NCBI RefSeq assembly: GCF_000308875.1 | Contig: NZ_BAGL01000060.1 | Coordinates: 1-64,000 of the forward strand | DNA from: Nocardia transvalensis NBRC 15921 | Lineage (GTDB): Bacteria; Actinomycetota; Actinomycetes; Mycobacteriales; Mycobacteriaceae | Reading direction: 5' to 3' | DNA length: 64,000 nt | In this document: in pieces, positions 1-8,596 of the stretch | How the letters are laid out: each line of letters starts with the position of its first letter | Numbering within the stretch: position 1 is the stretch's first letter | Made by a program: the position numbers and the translations under genes | Notes under the pieces: generated by a model | What the model saw: the letters and a program-made list of their open reading frames with translations, nothing else | What the model was told of the DNA's origin: nothing | The model's database searches: none

Positions 1-596
1 AGGCCGTCGGCGGCCGCGGCGACCGCCTCGCCACCCTGATCCGCGAAACCCGGGACCTGGTCAACAACCTCGCCGCCCGCTCCGACCGCATCCGCGACAT
101 CCTCGCCACCACAGGCGATCTGAGCGCCACACTGGCCGGGCAGCGACAAAGCGTGACCGACGCGATGGCCTCGGCCGGGCCCGCGCTGGAGGTCATCGGC
201 GACAACACCCAGACCATCGTCGACCTGGTCGGCCAGGTGAACCGGATCTCCACGCAGATCGCCAAATTCCCCTCGATCCAGGGAACCAACGACCGCAGCC
301 TGATCGACTCGGTGAACAAGCTCGCCGACGGCCTCAACGTCGCCTCGAACACCCCCAGCGCGAACCTGAACGGACTCATCTCGGTCGTTCCGATCATCCT
401 CAAAGCCACCGACTCGTCGTCGGCACACGTAAACATCGACATCGTCAAACTCGCGATCGGCACGACCGCGGATCCGAACACCCCCGCCGACTCCGGCGCC
501 AGACCCCCCGACACCACGGACTGGACCAACTTCATCGGATCGCTGACCTACACCCTCGACCGCCTGAAAGACAAAATGACCGGACCAGGCCGTTGA
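1..596 (+). CDS. MCE family protein, C-terminal part (5' end outside the window)
   Basis: The reading frame is open from base 3 to a TGA at 594-596. It encodes the last ~197 residues of a mammalian-cell-entry (MCE) protein. The visible part has the helical, polar C-terminal region of that family, including GRGDRLATLIRETRDLV and repeated heptad-like stretches. The MCE domain and N-terminal membrane anchor would lie upstream. MCE proteins form envelope-spanning lipid importers (Mce complexes) in mycolic-acid bacteria. It is probably the last gene of an mce cluster, since no further mce gene follows. The family call rests on general resemblance of the C-terminal tail only. Confidence 0.6.
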   Translation, partial: AVGGRGDRLATLIRETRDLVNNLAARSDRIRDILATTGDLSATLAGQRQSVTDAMASAGPALEVIGDNTQTIVDLVGQVNRISTQIAKFPSIQGTNDRSLIDSVNKLADGLNVASNTPSANLNGLISVVPIILKATDSSSAHVNIDIVKLAIGTTADPNTPADSGARPPDTTDWTNFIGSLTYTLDRLKDKMTGPGR

Positions 597-734
597 CGCG
601 CCTCGCACACGCCCGGGCGGCACTCGGCGGCGCGCGGTCCAAGCATCCATGCGGGCGAGTTCGGCACCGGTGAGCGAGCATCTTGGTCCCGTTCATGTAA
701 GGCCGGCGTCGGGGGTATGTAGTTGTATCGGATC

Positions 735-1346
735 TCAGCGAGGCCGGACGCTGTCCAAGGTCCTGGCCAGATAGTCCTCGATCACCTCGTCACGGGTGGT
801 CCGGGCGCTCATCGTGATCAGCAGTGCATACAATCCCAGCAGGAAGAACACGGCACTGTTCATCGGGTTGACGGCCTCGTCGACCTCGCCGCGCTCCTGT
901 GCCTCTGCGAACTCCCTTACGACCAGCATGATGAAGGGATGACCCTCCTCGGTGTTCTCCGCCTCGACCGCAGTACGCGTTTGCGAGAAGTGAAGCGCCA
1001 GCAAATCTTTGAATAACACCTCACCCAACCTGCGCTCCAGACCGAGCACCAGCCGAACCGCCTCCTGCAAGGCGGAGGCAAGGTCGTGGTCGGTGTCGAA
1101 AACCCGGGCGAACTGGGCGGTAATGCGTTCTTCCTCGCGTTGCTCCAAAGCGAGCAGCACATGCTCCTTGGTGGGAAAATGGAAGAAGAACGTGCCATGC
1201 GCCACACCGGCCGCTGCCACAATCGCACCCACATCCGCTGCGGCCATACCCATTCGCTTGAACTCCGAGACCGCCGCGCCCAGCAACCGCTCCCGAGTCT
1301 GCAAGCGCCGAACTTCGCGCGCCGACAGACCGTCCGCCACCGCCAT
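735..1346 (-). CDS. TetR/AcrR family transcriptional regulator
   Basis: A ~203-residue protein with an N-terminal TetR DNA-binding domain. The helix-turn-helix is seen as VGAIVAAAGVAHGTFFFHFPTK, in which AGVAHGTFFFHFPTKEHVL is the classic recognition helix and following segment. The C-terminal half is an all-helical ligand-binding and dimerisation domain without a recognisable subfamily. I chose the start MAVADGLSAREVRR at 1346; an in-frame ATG lies ten codons upstream (1376) but its extension has no family character. Its target is unknown. The nearest gene is a degraded short-chain dehydrogenase in the same orientation (1541-1839), so it may have lost its regulated partner. Confidence 0.85.
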   Translation of the reverse strand: MAVADGLSAREVRRLQTRERLLGAAVSEFKRMGMAAADVGAIVAAAGVAHGTFFFHFPTKEHVLLALEQREEERITAQFARVFDTDHDLASALQEAVRLVLGLERRLGEVLFKDLLALHFSQTRTAVEAENTEEGHPFIMLVVREFAEAQERGEVDEAVNPMNSAVFFLLGLYALLITMSARTTRDEVIEDYLARTLDSVRPR

Positions 1347-1540
1347 CACCACCACCCCGTCTACCCATCGACACAAGCCGTCCCGGCACCCTCGACAGTA
1401 TCCCTAGCGGCAGGCAGACCCGTCTCGCTGCGGTCCCGCCGGTGGCGTCGACCAGGTGCCACCGCTCCCGGCTCCCGCTCTGTACCCCTGGTTCCTGGGC
1501 AGCGGCCAGTCGCAATTCCTTCGAACAGATATGGATGAGG

Positions 1541-1839
1541 TCAAGCAGATCGAGCCTGAGTGGGTCCGGTGCCACCAAACCGCATCAACGTACGGCGCGG
1601 GCGATCGTGGTCGACCGACCCGGCAGTGAACTGCCGATACCCGGTAGGGAAGGGAGCGATCGAGTTCACCCGGATCCCACTGGGTGCAAGATCAATGGCC
1701 CAGCTGCGCGTGAGCGCGTCCAGAGCCGCTTTCGACGCACCGTAATAGGCCCCCTGGCACCGACCGGCATCAGCCCGATACCCACGACAGCGGCCCGCTG
1801 CGCCGACGAAACGACGGCGCGGCGGACGGGCGCGAGCAT
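1541..1839 (-). pseudogene. Short-chain dehydrogenase/reductase remnant
   Basis: Two minus-strand frames together spell part of an SDR enzyme. One gives MLAPVRRAVVSSAQ, then the other gives GAYYGASKAALDALTRSWAI followed by DLAPSGIRVNSIAPFPTG. The second stretch is the SDR active-site block: YxxSK-like catalytic Tyr/Lys, then the conserved IRVNSIAP strand. The N-terminal Rossmann glycine motif and most of the protein are absent, and a frame change lies near 1745. Only the middle-to-C-terminal part therefore survives as a non-functional relic. The substrate cannot be inferred. Confidence 0.65.
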
Positions 1840-1849
1840 GGTTCGCGAC

Positions 1850-1931
1850 CCTGACCTCGGGTACGGCGGATACAGGCGACGCCGCCTCGCGGGTTCGGCC
1901 CTTCTGCCGGTACCCGATACCCGAGGTCAGG
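1850..1931. promoter_or_regulatory. 14-bp perfect inverted repeat upstream of the iron permease-like gene
   Basis: CCTGACCTCGGGTA at 1850-1863 is repeated as its exact reverse complement at 1918-1931, 54 bases apart. The right arm ends just before the start codon at 1941 and contains the likely ribosome binding site (GTCAGGAG, 1926-1933). Pairing of the two arms in mRNA would hide the ribosome binding site. The repeat could also be a split operator. The role is inferred; the repeat itself is directly visible. Confidence 0.45.
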
Positions 1932-1940
1932 AGATGAACG

Positions 1941-2417
1941 ATGCAGAGAAACACTCACCGTGGAGACCCGGGGAACTCTGACCTGCCCGACGCCGTACCG
2001 GTCGACCGGCCTTCGGGGTGTCTGCGATCGATGATGCCGTCGGCGGTCACCGCACGGCTGACATTGTTCGACCGGTTCGCCAGTCGCACAAGTAAACTCG
2101 TCTCGCGGGCCTGGTTTTTCGTGCTGTGCGTACTGATCGTGACGGTCTGGCTGCCCACCGCGTGGGTCATGCCCAGCATCGACACCTGGCAGCTGGTCAT
2201 CAACACCGTCACGACGATCATCACCTTCCTGCTGGTCGCCCTGCTGCACAACACCGAAACTCGCGCCGACGGCGCCACCCAGCGCAAACTCAATGCCGTC
2301 GCCGACGGGCTCTGGGATCTCATGGGTGAGCTGAGCACCCGCTACCCGGAGCTGGGCAGGCATCGAGACGAACTGGCCGCCGCGGTCGGCCTGGAAACAC
2401 GGCAGGGCTCGCAGTGA
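1941..2417 (+). CDS. Low affinity iron permease family membrane protein
   Basis: A 158-residue protein with two hydrophobic segments (around residues 56-74 and 86-103) joined by SIDTWQLVINTVTTIITFLL, then LLHNTETRADGATQRKLNAV. This layout (DTWQLxINTxTTIxTFLxVxLxxNTxxRD) is typical of the bacterial low-affinity iron permease family. In bacteria the family's transport role is not firmly established. The start at 1941 follows a GTCAGGAG ribosome binding site at about seven bases. The gene stands alone on the plus strand between genes of the opposite strand, behind the inverted repeat at 1850-1931. Confidence 0.8.
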   Translation: MQRNTHRGDPGNSDLPDAVPVDRPSGCLRSMMPSAVTARLTLFDRFASRTSKLVSRAWFFVLCVLIVTVWLPTAWVMPSIDTWQLVINTVTTIITFLLVALLHNTETRADGATQRKLNAVADGLWDLMGELSTRYPELGRHRDELAAAVGLETRQGSQ

Positions 2418-2483
2418 GCATCCAACGCCCGTCCCGCCCGTGCCGTTTCTGCGGAACTGCCGCTACCCGTGCAGGTTTCGCGG

Positions 2484-3249
2484 TCAGGTGGCGAGGAACG
2501 AGAGCAGCTCGGCGTTGACTTCCGCGGCGTGGGTCCAGGCGATGTTGTGCGGGCCGTTGTCGACGGCGACCACCCGCACGTCCTTGACCAGTCCCGGCAA
2601 GCGTGCCGCGGTCGCTTCGAAGGGCAGGATGCGGTCGGCGGTCCCGTGCACGACCAACGTGGGGACGTCGATGGCGAACAGATCGGCGCGGAAATCGGTG
2701 AGCCACGCGTCCACACACACCCGCGTCGCATACGGCGACGCCGCCGCGGCGACATTGAAACTCGCCTCCCACACCTGCCGGCTGACACGGGTACCGCCGA
2801 ACACGTCGACGTTGTAGAAGTTGTCCAGGAACTCCTCGAAGTAGGCGTAGCGATCCTCGTCGATCAACGCCTTGATACCCTCGAACAGCTGCCCGTCGAC
2901 GCCCTCCGGGTTGTCGCCGGTCTTCAGCAGAAACGGCGGAATCGCTGCCAGCAGAACCGCCGACAAGGTCGACATCGGACAGATCCAGATGCTCCAGCAG
3001 CACCTCGAGGTCGGCGGCGAGGGTGTCGTAGTCGTAGCCGACCGTCGGCTGGCTGGACCGGCCGAACCCCCTCCGGTCGTAGGTGATCACCCGGTACCCG
3101 GCCGCGAGCAGGACTCGTTCCTGTTTCTCCCAGGAATTCCCGTCCAGCGGATACCCGTGGATCAGCACGACCGGCCGCCCGCTGCCGTGATCGCGGTAAT
3201 GGATCACGATATCCGCGCTGTTCTCCGTGCCCACCTTGATATCCGGCAT
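2484..3249 (-). pseudogene. Alpha/beta hydrolase (haloperoxidase-like), nucleophile region deleted
   Basis: The N-terminal part starts MPDIKVGTENSADIVIHYRD at 3249 and shows the oxyanion strand VVLIHGYPLDGNSWE and YDRRGFGRSS. It runs to DLSDVDLVG near 2975. The remainder is in another frame and resumes at AVLLAAIPPFLLKTGDNPEG, continuing through the acid region VVHGTADRILPFE and the histidine region VDNGPHNIAWTHA to the stop. In relatives the segment between DLVG and AVLLAAIPP contains the G-x-S-x-G nucleophile elbow and about 20 further residues. Here that segment is gone and the frame shifts at the junction. The gene should therefore be inactive. It was probably a non-haem chloroperoxidase-like esterase of about 275 residues. 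Confidence 0.8.
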
Positions 3250-3705
3250 GAGAAGTCCTCCTGAACGGTGATGGCCCCGCGCCGATTCTCCCCCGCCCGT
3301 GCGCCTGTCCGGCAGATCCCGCAACCGACCCCTAAAGGGTCGATTCGGTTGCGGCACAGGGGGGTTGACGCTCACGGGGAACGGCTCACGCGTCTCCTCC
3401 GGACCAGTTTCCCGCGACGAACGCCCTGCGACCTCGCATCGCGGCTGATCGAGGACAGCTGTTGTGGCACATGCACTTACACCGCCCATCCGATGCGGTT
3501 GGCGGCCACGGGCAGCGGCGTTACAAAGAACTGGTCCTCGTCCGTCGTGGTGCGGGAAAATTTCGTAGCCGAGCCGGCCCCGAGTCGAGGCCGGACCTGC
3601 CATGCCGACGTTCGCCTCAATCGTGATGGTGCTTTCTTCGCTGCTGCGCAATGTAAACCGGTGAGAGGTCGAGGAGACCTCCGAGGCATCGCTGGTAATG
3701 CCTGC
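3250..3705. other. Intergenic stretch with one strong hairpin
   Basis: I see no convincing gene in this 456-bp gap. Its one clear structure is a stem-loop at 3321-3352: GCAACCGACCC pairs with GGGTCG-att-CGGTTGC around a CTAAA loop. It lies between the end of the LLM oxidoreductase gene (3706) and the start of the broken hydrolase (3249), both on the minus strand. It could be a terminator or an operator of the hydrolase. Short open frames here have no family resemblance. Confidence 0.4.
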
Positions 3706-4533
3706 CTACCGTCCGGCCAGCTCAGCAACGACCGGTGCGAGAGCACCGGCGACGTCAGCGCCGAACACGAAGTAGGAGAAACCGATCTCCTCACGTCGCC
3801 GTTGGATCTCCTCGGCGGCGGCTGAGGGATCACTGGGCAGGAACGCCAGCGAGTCCGCGGCTCGGACGGCGGTGGTGTCGGTGTCGGGTCCGGCCATGAA
3901 CGCGGCGACCGAGTCGCCGATCACGGGTACGTGCAACGCCAGTTCCGCACCGCGACGGTTGTCGAAGCGTTGTACCCGTTGCATCGTCGCGGCCCGCGTC
4001 TCGGTCTGGGGCATCACGAAGGTCACCGTGTCGGCGAGTTCGGCGGCGAGCGCTTGTGCCTTCGGGCCGCCCACGGCCATGACGACCGGGGTGTGCAGGT
4101 CCGGGCCGTCGAGGTCGCGCAGGGCCACGACGACGTCACGCACTTGGTTCGACCGTTGGCTCACTGGAGTGTCCGGTAGACCCAGCTCGCGGAGTTGGTC
4201 GGCGATCCCGGGCCGGCCGGTGCCGATACCCATGTCGAAACGACCGTCGGTGAGCACGGACAGCGAGTGTGCCTCCCACGCGGTGATCCACGCGGGGCGA
4301 ACCGGAGACGCGTAGACCCAGGTGCCCACTCGCAGGTCGGTGATCGTTGCCGCCATGGCGAGCGCAGGGCCCGGCGCCGGTTGCCACTGCGGCACATCGG
4401 GCATCAAGATCGTCGAGTAACCACTGTCCGCAAGACCACGTAGTTGATCGTGCCATGTCGGAATGTCGGTGGTGATCGGCGCGAGGACCCCGAACCGCAA
4501 CGGCCTGATCTCGCGTGTCGGGTTACCTGTCAT
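3706..4533 (-). CDS. LLM class flavin/F420-dependent oxidoreductase
   Basis: A 275-residue luciferase-like monooxygenase domain protein. Visible signatures are the N-terminal strand LRFGVLAPITTDIPTWHDQL, then RVGTWVYASPVRPAWITAWE, SVLTDGRFDMGIGTGRPG (the conserved DGR-x-x-x-GIGTGR block) and a C-terminal EEIQRRREEIGFSYFVFG strand. Family members bind FMN or F420 in a TIM barrel; in Mycobacteriales the F420 type is frequent. The substrate is unknown. It starts ATG at 4533. A 108-bp gap separates it from the upstream quinone oxidoreductase on the same strand, so co-transcription with that gene and the LysR-led cluster is possible. Confidence 0.85.
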   Translation of the reverse strand: MTGNPTREIRPLRFGVLAPITTDIPTWHDQLRGLADSGYSTILMPDVPQWQPAPGPALAMAATITDLRVGTWVYASPVRPAWITAWEAHSLSVLTDGRFDMGIGTGRPGIADQLRELGLPDTPVSQRSNQVRDVVVALRDLDGPDLHTPVVMAVGGPKAQALAAELADTVTFVMPQTETRAATMQRVQRFDNRRGAELALHVPVIGDSVAAFMAGPDTDTTAVRAADSLAFLPSDPSAAAEEIQRRREEIGFSYFVFGADVAGALAPVVAELAGR

Positions 4534-4641
4534 GGTGCACCTCTTCCCGTCGAAGCAGTGGTGGATGGAGGATGCGGGTGGCCGAGGTGATGGTGGTTGT
4601 CATGGCGGGTCTTTCGATGAGCAGTCGCCGGGATTGGTGGA

Positions 4642-5625
4642 TCAGGGCAGGGTGAGCAGGGTTTTGCCGATGCTGCGGCCGTTTTCGACGGCGCGGTGTG
4701 CCTCGGCGATGGACTCGAGGTTGTAGCGGGCGGCGATGCGGTGGGTGAGCGTGTTGTCGGTGAGTAGACGGGTGATGTGGTCGGTGCCTGCGCGGAGGGC
4801 GGGGGCGGGCATCACGAACACGAGGACGGTGCGGATGGTGACGCCGCGGCGCATGAGGGTGTAGAAGGGCAGTGCCGGCTCGGGGTCGGCGTCGGACGAG
4901 TAGGTGGCGATCGTTCCGCCGGTGCCGATGACTGTGGAGGTCAGGGGCAGGTTGGCACCGAAGGCGACGTCGACGATTCGGTCGACGCCGGCGGGGACCA
5001 GGTCGAGGATCGCTTGGGCGGCATCGGGTTTGCGGTAGTCGATGACGTGGTCGGCGCCGGAGCCGCGGGCGGCGGCGGCTTTGTCGGCGGTGCTGGCGGT
5101 CGCGAGGACGGTGGCGCCTGCCTGTTTGGCGAGTTGGATGGCGTAGTGCGAGACGGCGCCGGCGCCGCCGGTGACCAGGACCGAGGCGCCGTCGATGGGG
5201 CCGTCGGCGAACAGTGCGCGGTGGGCTGTGAGGGCCGGGACCCCGAGGCAGGCACCTTCGTCGAAGGAGGTGCGGTCGGGTAGCTCGATGGCTTGGGTGG
5301 CCGGCACCACCACGTACTCGGCCGCGGTGCCGAATGCGCTGGTGTGGTTGGCGGAGTGGACCCACACGCGGTGACCGACGCGGGCGGCGGGCACACGAGG
5401 GCCCACCTTGTCGATGATGCCCGCGCCGTCGTCGCCGGGAACGACTCTGGGGTGGGTCATTGTGCGCCCGCCGACACCCGAGCGTCGTTTGACGTCGGCG
5501 GGGTTGATCCCGGCCGACTTCATCCGGACGCGGACCTCACCGACGCCGGGCTCTGGATCGGGCAGCTCCCCAACGCTGAGCACCTGGTCGGCGGGGCCGT
5601 TGTGGTCATACCATGCCGCGCGCAT
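4642..5625 (-). CDS. Zinc-independent alcohol dehydrogenase / NADPH:quinone oxidoreductase family
   Basis: A 327-residue medium-chain dehydrogenase. The N-terminal GroES-like domain begins MRAAWYDHNGPADQVLSVGE and contains GINPADVKRRSG and GDDGAGIIDKVG. The Rossmann domain has VLVTGGAGAVSHYAIQLAKQ followed by GADHVIDYR. There is no structural or catalytic zinc cysteine cluster, which places it with the quinone reductases. The start at 5625 overlaps the upstream gene's stop in TGATG, so the two are translationally coupled. Downstream is the LLM oxidoreductase. The context suggests a small catabolic or detoxification operon; the substrate is not known. Confidence 0.88.
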   Translation of the reverse strand: MRAAWYDHNGPADQVLSVGELPDPEPGVGEVRVRMKSAGINPADVKRRSGVGGRTMTHPRVVPGDDGAGIIDKVGPRVPAARVGHRVWVHSANHTSAFGTAAEYVVVPATQAIELPDRTSFDEGACLGVPALTAHRALFADGPIDGASVLVTGGAGAVSHYAIQLAKQAGATVLATASTADKAAAARGSGADHVIDYRKPDAAQAILDLVPAGVDRIVDVAFGANLPLTSTVIGTGGTIATYSSDADPEPALPFYTLMRRGVTIRTVLVFVMPAPALRAGTDHITRLLTDNTLTHRIAARYNLESIAEAHRAVENGRSIGKTLLTLP

Positions 5626-6803
5626 CACCGACCCGCCTCGGGCGCCACGGCAGGTACGAACGCGGCGAGCGCGGCGGCGACCAGGTCCGGCTGTTCGAGG
5701 GTTTGCATGTGCGGTGTACCGGGCAGTTGCTGGTAGCGGGCGCCGGTGATGCGGTCGGCGATGCCGCGCATGATGTCCGGTGTGGTGGAGGCGTCGAGTT
5801 CCCCGGCCAGGACGAGGGTCGGAGCAGGGAAGTCGGCGAGCTTGTGTTGCACGTCGAGGCCGACGAACGAGCGCCACGCGGTGGCCCAATCGGTGGGATT
5901 GCCGTGCAGCACCATCTCGCGGGCATAGCGCACGCCCCAGCCGTTGAGTGCCAGGGCGGCGGGAGTGAACCAGCGAGTCAGTGACGGCACGATCTGCGCG
6001 GGCATGCCGTCGACCTCACCCGAGTGGGCGCGGGCCTCGAAAGAATCGAACGGGTAGTCGGTGGTGGCCAGCAGCGACAGCGATGCGAAGCGTCCGGGGT
6101 GGGCCAGCGCGGCGGTTTGAGCGATGCCGCCACCATAGGACAGGCCCACGACGTGGGCGCGGTCCAGGCCAAGGGCGTCGAGCACGGCGATGAGGTCTTC
6201 GGCGGTGTCGTCCATGGTGAACGGTGTCGGCGAGCCCGCGGCCCAACCGTGCCCGCGGATGTCGTAGGCGTAGACGCGGCGGCCATCGGCGAGTTGTTCC
6301 ATGACCTGGTCCCACATGCGCCAGTCGAGTCCGAGTGCGTGGATCAACACGACGGGCGGGCCGTAGTCGCCGCGCTGGGCTACCACGGTTTCGTGGTCAC
6401 GCACCCGGATACGTTGCAGGTGGGCCGGTCGGGCGATGCCCTGTTCGGTCAGTACCTCGTCGATCACGGCGAGGGCATCGAGGGCACGGGGGAAGCCTGC
6501 GTACACCGCGACGTGCTCGGCCAGCGCGAGCAGTTCCGACGCCGCGGCCCCGTTGTGCAGCGCAGCTCGCGTGTGACTGGCCAGGTGGCGTTCGGCGCCG
6601 CCCTCGGTGGCGAGCATGGCGACTGTGGCGAGTTCACGAACCGCGCGTGGGAGTTCGGCGTGGGATAGTGAACCGCCGAACGCGCCCTCCACGACCGCGT
6701 CATACAGCTGCGGCGAGCGTTGCTTGACCTCCGCCAGGGCGTGTTCGGGGGCGGCGCCCATCAGGACGGCGTACTCGCGCTGTCCGCGTTCGATGCGATT
6801 CAT
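5625..6803 (-). CDS. Carboxymuconolactone decarboxylase - alpha/beta hydrolase fusion
   Basis: A 392-residue two-domain protein from the start MNRIERGQREYAVLMG (6803). Residues ~1-120 form a carboxymuconolactone decarboxylase-like (AhpD-like) domain, seen in RELATVAMLATEGGAERHLA followed by HTRAALHNGAAASELLALAE. Residues ~135-392 form an alpha/beta hydrolase with VVLIHALGLDWRMWDQV, nucleophile elbow GLSYGGG, acid in LAGELDASTTPD and catalytic His in LPGTPHMQT. The known PcaL fusion of the beta-ketoadipate pathway has the hydrolase first and the decarboxylase second; here the order is reversed. It resembles 3-oxoadipate enol-lactonase-type enzymes, but no other pca gene is present. The stop overlaps the next gene's start. 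A LysR regulator lies directly upstream. Confidence 0.85.
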   Translation of the reverse strand: MNRIERGQREYAVLMGAAPEHALAEVKQRSPQLYDAVVEGAFGGSLSHAELPRAVRELATVAMLATEGGAERHLASHTRAALHNGAAASELLALAEHVAVYAGFPRALDALAVIDEVLTEQGIARPAHLQRIRVRDHETVVAQRGDYGPPVVLIHALGLDWRMWDQVMEQLADGRRVYAYDIRGHGWAAGSPTPFTMDDTAEDLIAVLDALGLDRAHVVGLSYGGGIAQTAALAHPGRFASLSLLATTDYPFDSFEARAHSGEVDGMPAQIVPSLTRWFTPAALALNGWGVRYAREMVLHGNPTDWATAWRSFVGLDVQHKLADFPAPTLVLAGELDASTTPDIMRGIADRITGARYQQLPGTPHMQTLEQPDLVAAALAAFVPAVAPEAGR

Positions 6804-6892
6804 TCTTGCGTCCTTGTCTGCGGTGCTCGGGCCTGTGCACACCAGACTGGCCGCCCGCCGATCATCAGTCCAAGACATGATTGCGCTTTTGG

Positions 6893-7816
6893 TCAGTCGA
6901 TTGAGATATCACCGATCGAGCCGGTGTCGGTGAACTCGGGGTGTCCGACCAGGTAGGTGGTGAATGCCGTCTGCGCGGGTGTCGGCCGACGGGTTGCCGA
7001 CCGCGCCAGGGTCGGGGTCCAGACCGGTTCGGGTTCCAGCCGCACGATGGCTATCGGCGGGCCTGCGGCTTCGGCGACCGAGGCGGGCATGATCGCGGCG
7101 GCCAGTCCGACACTGGCCAGGGCTCGAGCCGTGGTGTAGTCGCGGCTCTCGAAGCGGGCGCGTACCCACACCTCCGCGGTGGCCAGAGTGGCGGTAATGA
7201 TCGCTCCCACCGCAGAACCGGTGGGGTAGACGACCAGGTCGTGGCCGTCGAGTTCGGCAATGGCGATCGACGTCCGTCCAGCGAAGGCGGCGTCTGGACC
7301 GGTGACGAGGACAAGCGGTTCTTCCCCGAGCCGATGCCAGGACAAACTGCGCTCGCCCACGGCGGGAACCTCCGCCAGAGTGGCGATGTCGAGACGTCCC
7401 ATGTGCAGCCCGGCGATCATCTCCTGAGTGTTGAGTTCGGATAATTCGATCTCGACGGCCGGATACGTCCGGCAAAACCCGGCCAGGACGCGGGCCAACT
7501 GGAGCATCAGGCCCCGAGCTGCGCCGAGGCGTATCCGGCCGCGAACACCTCCCGCCCAGCCCAGCATGTCCTCTTCGACCGCCGTCAGGTCGGACAGTAT
7601 GCGTTCGGCGTGTTCGAGCAGGGCGGTACCGGCCGGGGTGAGCTCGACCCGATGGTTATTGCGCTCGAACAGCACCAGCCCAAGCTGGCGTTCGAGTTTG
7701 CGAATCTGCTGAGACAGGGCCGGCTGCGCAATACGCAACGCGGCAGCGGCCCTGGTGAAATGCAGCTCACGCGCCACCGCCTGGAAATATTCGAGTTGCC
7801 GCGAGCTGATCATCAC
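6893..7816 (-). CDS. LysR family transcriptional regulator
   Basis: A 307-residue LysR-type regulator. The N-terminal winged helix reads MISSRQLEYFQAVARELHFT, RAAAALRIAQPALSQQIRKL and ERQLGLVLFERNNHRVELTP, the diagnostic LTTR pattern. The C-terminal substrate-binding domain covers residues ~90-300. It is encoded on the same strand as, and 89 bp upstream of, the carboxymuconolactone decarboxylase-hydrolase gene, so it may head or control that operon (6803 to 4642 and possibly to 3706). Its inducer is unknown; by analogy with aromatic-catabolism LTTRs it may be a muconate- or lactone-type metabolite. Confidence 0.92.
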   Translation of the reverse strand: MMISSRQLEYFQAVARELHFTRAAAALRIAQPALSQQIRKLERQLGLVLFERNNHRVELTPAGTALLEHAERILSDLTAVEEDMLGWAGGVRGRIRLGAARGLMLQLARVLAGFCRTYPAVEIELSELNTQEMIAGLHMGRLDIATLAEVPAVGERSLSWHRLGEEPLVLVTGPDAAFAGRTSIAIAELDGHDLVVYPTGSAVGAIITATLATAEVWVRARFESRDYTTARALASVGLAAAIMPASVAEAAGPPIAIVRLEPEPVWTPTLARSATRRPTPAQTAFTTYLVGHPEFTDTGSIGDISID

Positions 7817-7902
7817 TAAATCCTCTCACCAGCCGGGTTCGTGAGAAGACCAGCATTCCACCGGCGAGAGTCGATAGCATCGGTGAAATTCGAGTCACGG
7901 TC

Positions 7903-8145
7903 ATGCGTGACACCGCCGAGCAAGCGTTCGAGGCGCTGATCTGGCGCTCGCAGCAGACCAACACCTACCTGCGCGCCACCGCCGCGCAGGTACCCTCCGC
8001 CGAGCTTGCCGAGCGGCGCACCACGCAAACGGGCGCAGTCTTTCGGCATCTGGCGGCTCAGCTCACATCGTCGAGCGCCGCTGTGATCGGCAGTCGAAAA
8101 CGAATGCTGACCACCGGAAATCTGAGCAAAGTGACACCAAAGTGA
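7903..8145 (+). CDS. Small uncertain open frame running into the att-like repeat
   Basis: An 80-residue frame starting MRDTAEQAFEALIWRSQQTN. The first ~55 residues look helical and coding-like. The last ~13 codons lie inside the repeat that is shared with the 3' flank of DUF3039 (8108-8227). This suggests an older gene that was fused to or truncated by the junction. No family is recognised. It could equally be a chance frame. Confidence 0.25.
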   Translation: MRDTAEQAFEALIWRSQQTNTYLRATAAQVPSAELAERRTTQTGAVFRHLAAQLTSSSAAVIGSRKRMLTTGNLSKVTPK

Positions 8146-8227
8146 CACTTTGGGGACCTGATCAACTGATCACAAGCCCCTGACCAGCGGAAAGAGCTAT
8201 CCCTTCTTCATCAGCTCGTAGATGCGC
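8108..8227. repeat. Direct repeat of the DUF3039 3' end and flank (att-like site 1)
   Basis: This 120-bp stretch aligns without gaps to 36536-36655, which spans the last nine codons and 3' flank of the DUF3039 gene. Similarity is roughly 85-90% over the whole length, and 8201-8227 is identical to 36629-36655 (27 of 27 bases; starts CCCTTCTTCATCAGC). Similarity stops sharply at 8227/8228. That pattern is expected at the crossover core of an element integrated into a gene's 3' end. A tandem pair of AAAGTGACAC-type decamers lies at 8127-8148, 52 bases from the core. Confidence 0.8.
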
Positions 8228-8405
8228 CAAAATCGGCCGCTGACCAGGCAATCTTGGCGGGTTAACTATTTGACCCGGCTTTTCCGATTCCCAACGCGTC
8301 CGCCCAGATCTCACTGGAACCCCAGAATTCCCACCGTTTCGGCCGCAAAATGGCACTCAAAATGGCACTGCGGTTCCCGGCACATCCCGACATTGCAGGC
8401 CGCCG
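8228..8405. repeat. Element-side arm of att-like site 1 (repeat shared with 16895-17076)
   Basis: This stretch is clearly related to 16895-17076, though diverged. Shared blocks include the ACC(G)GAACCC(C/T) segment, GATTCCCAC(C/T)GTT, the paired AAAATGGCAC decamers (8346-8368 here; 17014-17036 there) and GTTCCC-GCACATCCCG. Both copies follow a DUF3039-end core directly. Paired short repeats on both sides of a core are the usual layout of arm-type integrase or excisionase binding sites. The role is inferred; no integrase is encoded in the window. Confidence 0.65.
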
Positions 8406-8596
8406 GCAAGCGTAGGACGGCACAAACCGCTCCTGGAATCGAGACCGACAGACGGTCTCACGGTCCCACCCGAACCACGCAGGGCGCGCCATCAGCACGA
8501 GCCGAGTCGGCTCCGGTTCACTTGAGCCGTTGATCTTCCACATAGTAGTACGACCGCGTCAGAACGACCGGATCGGCGGCTATTAGGAGACTGGTG

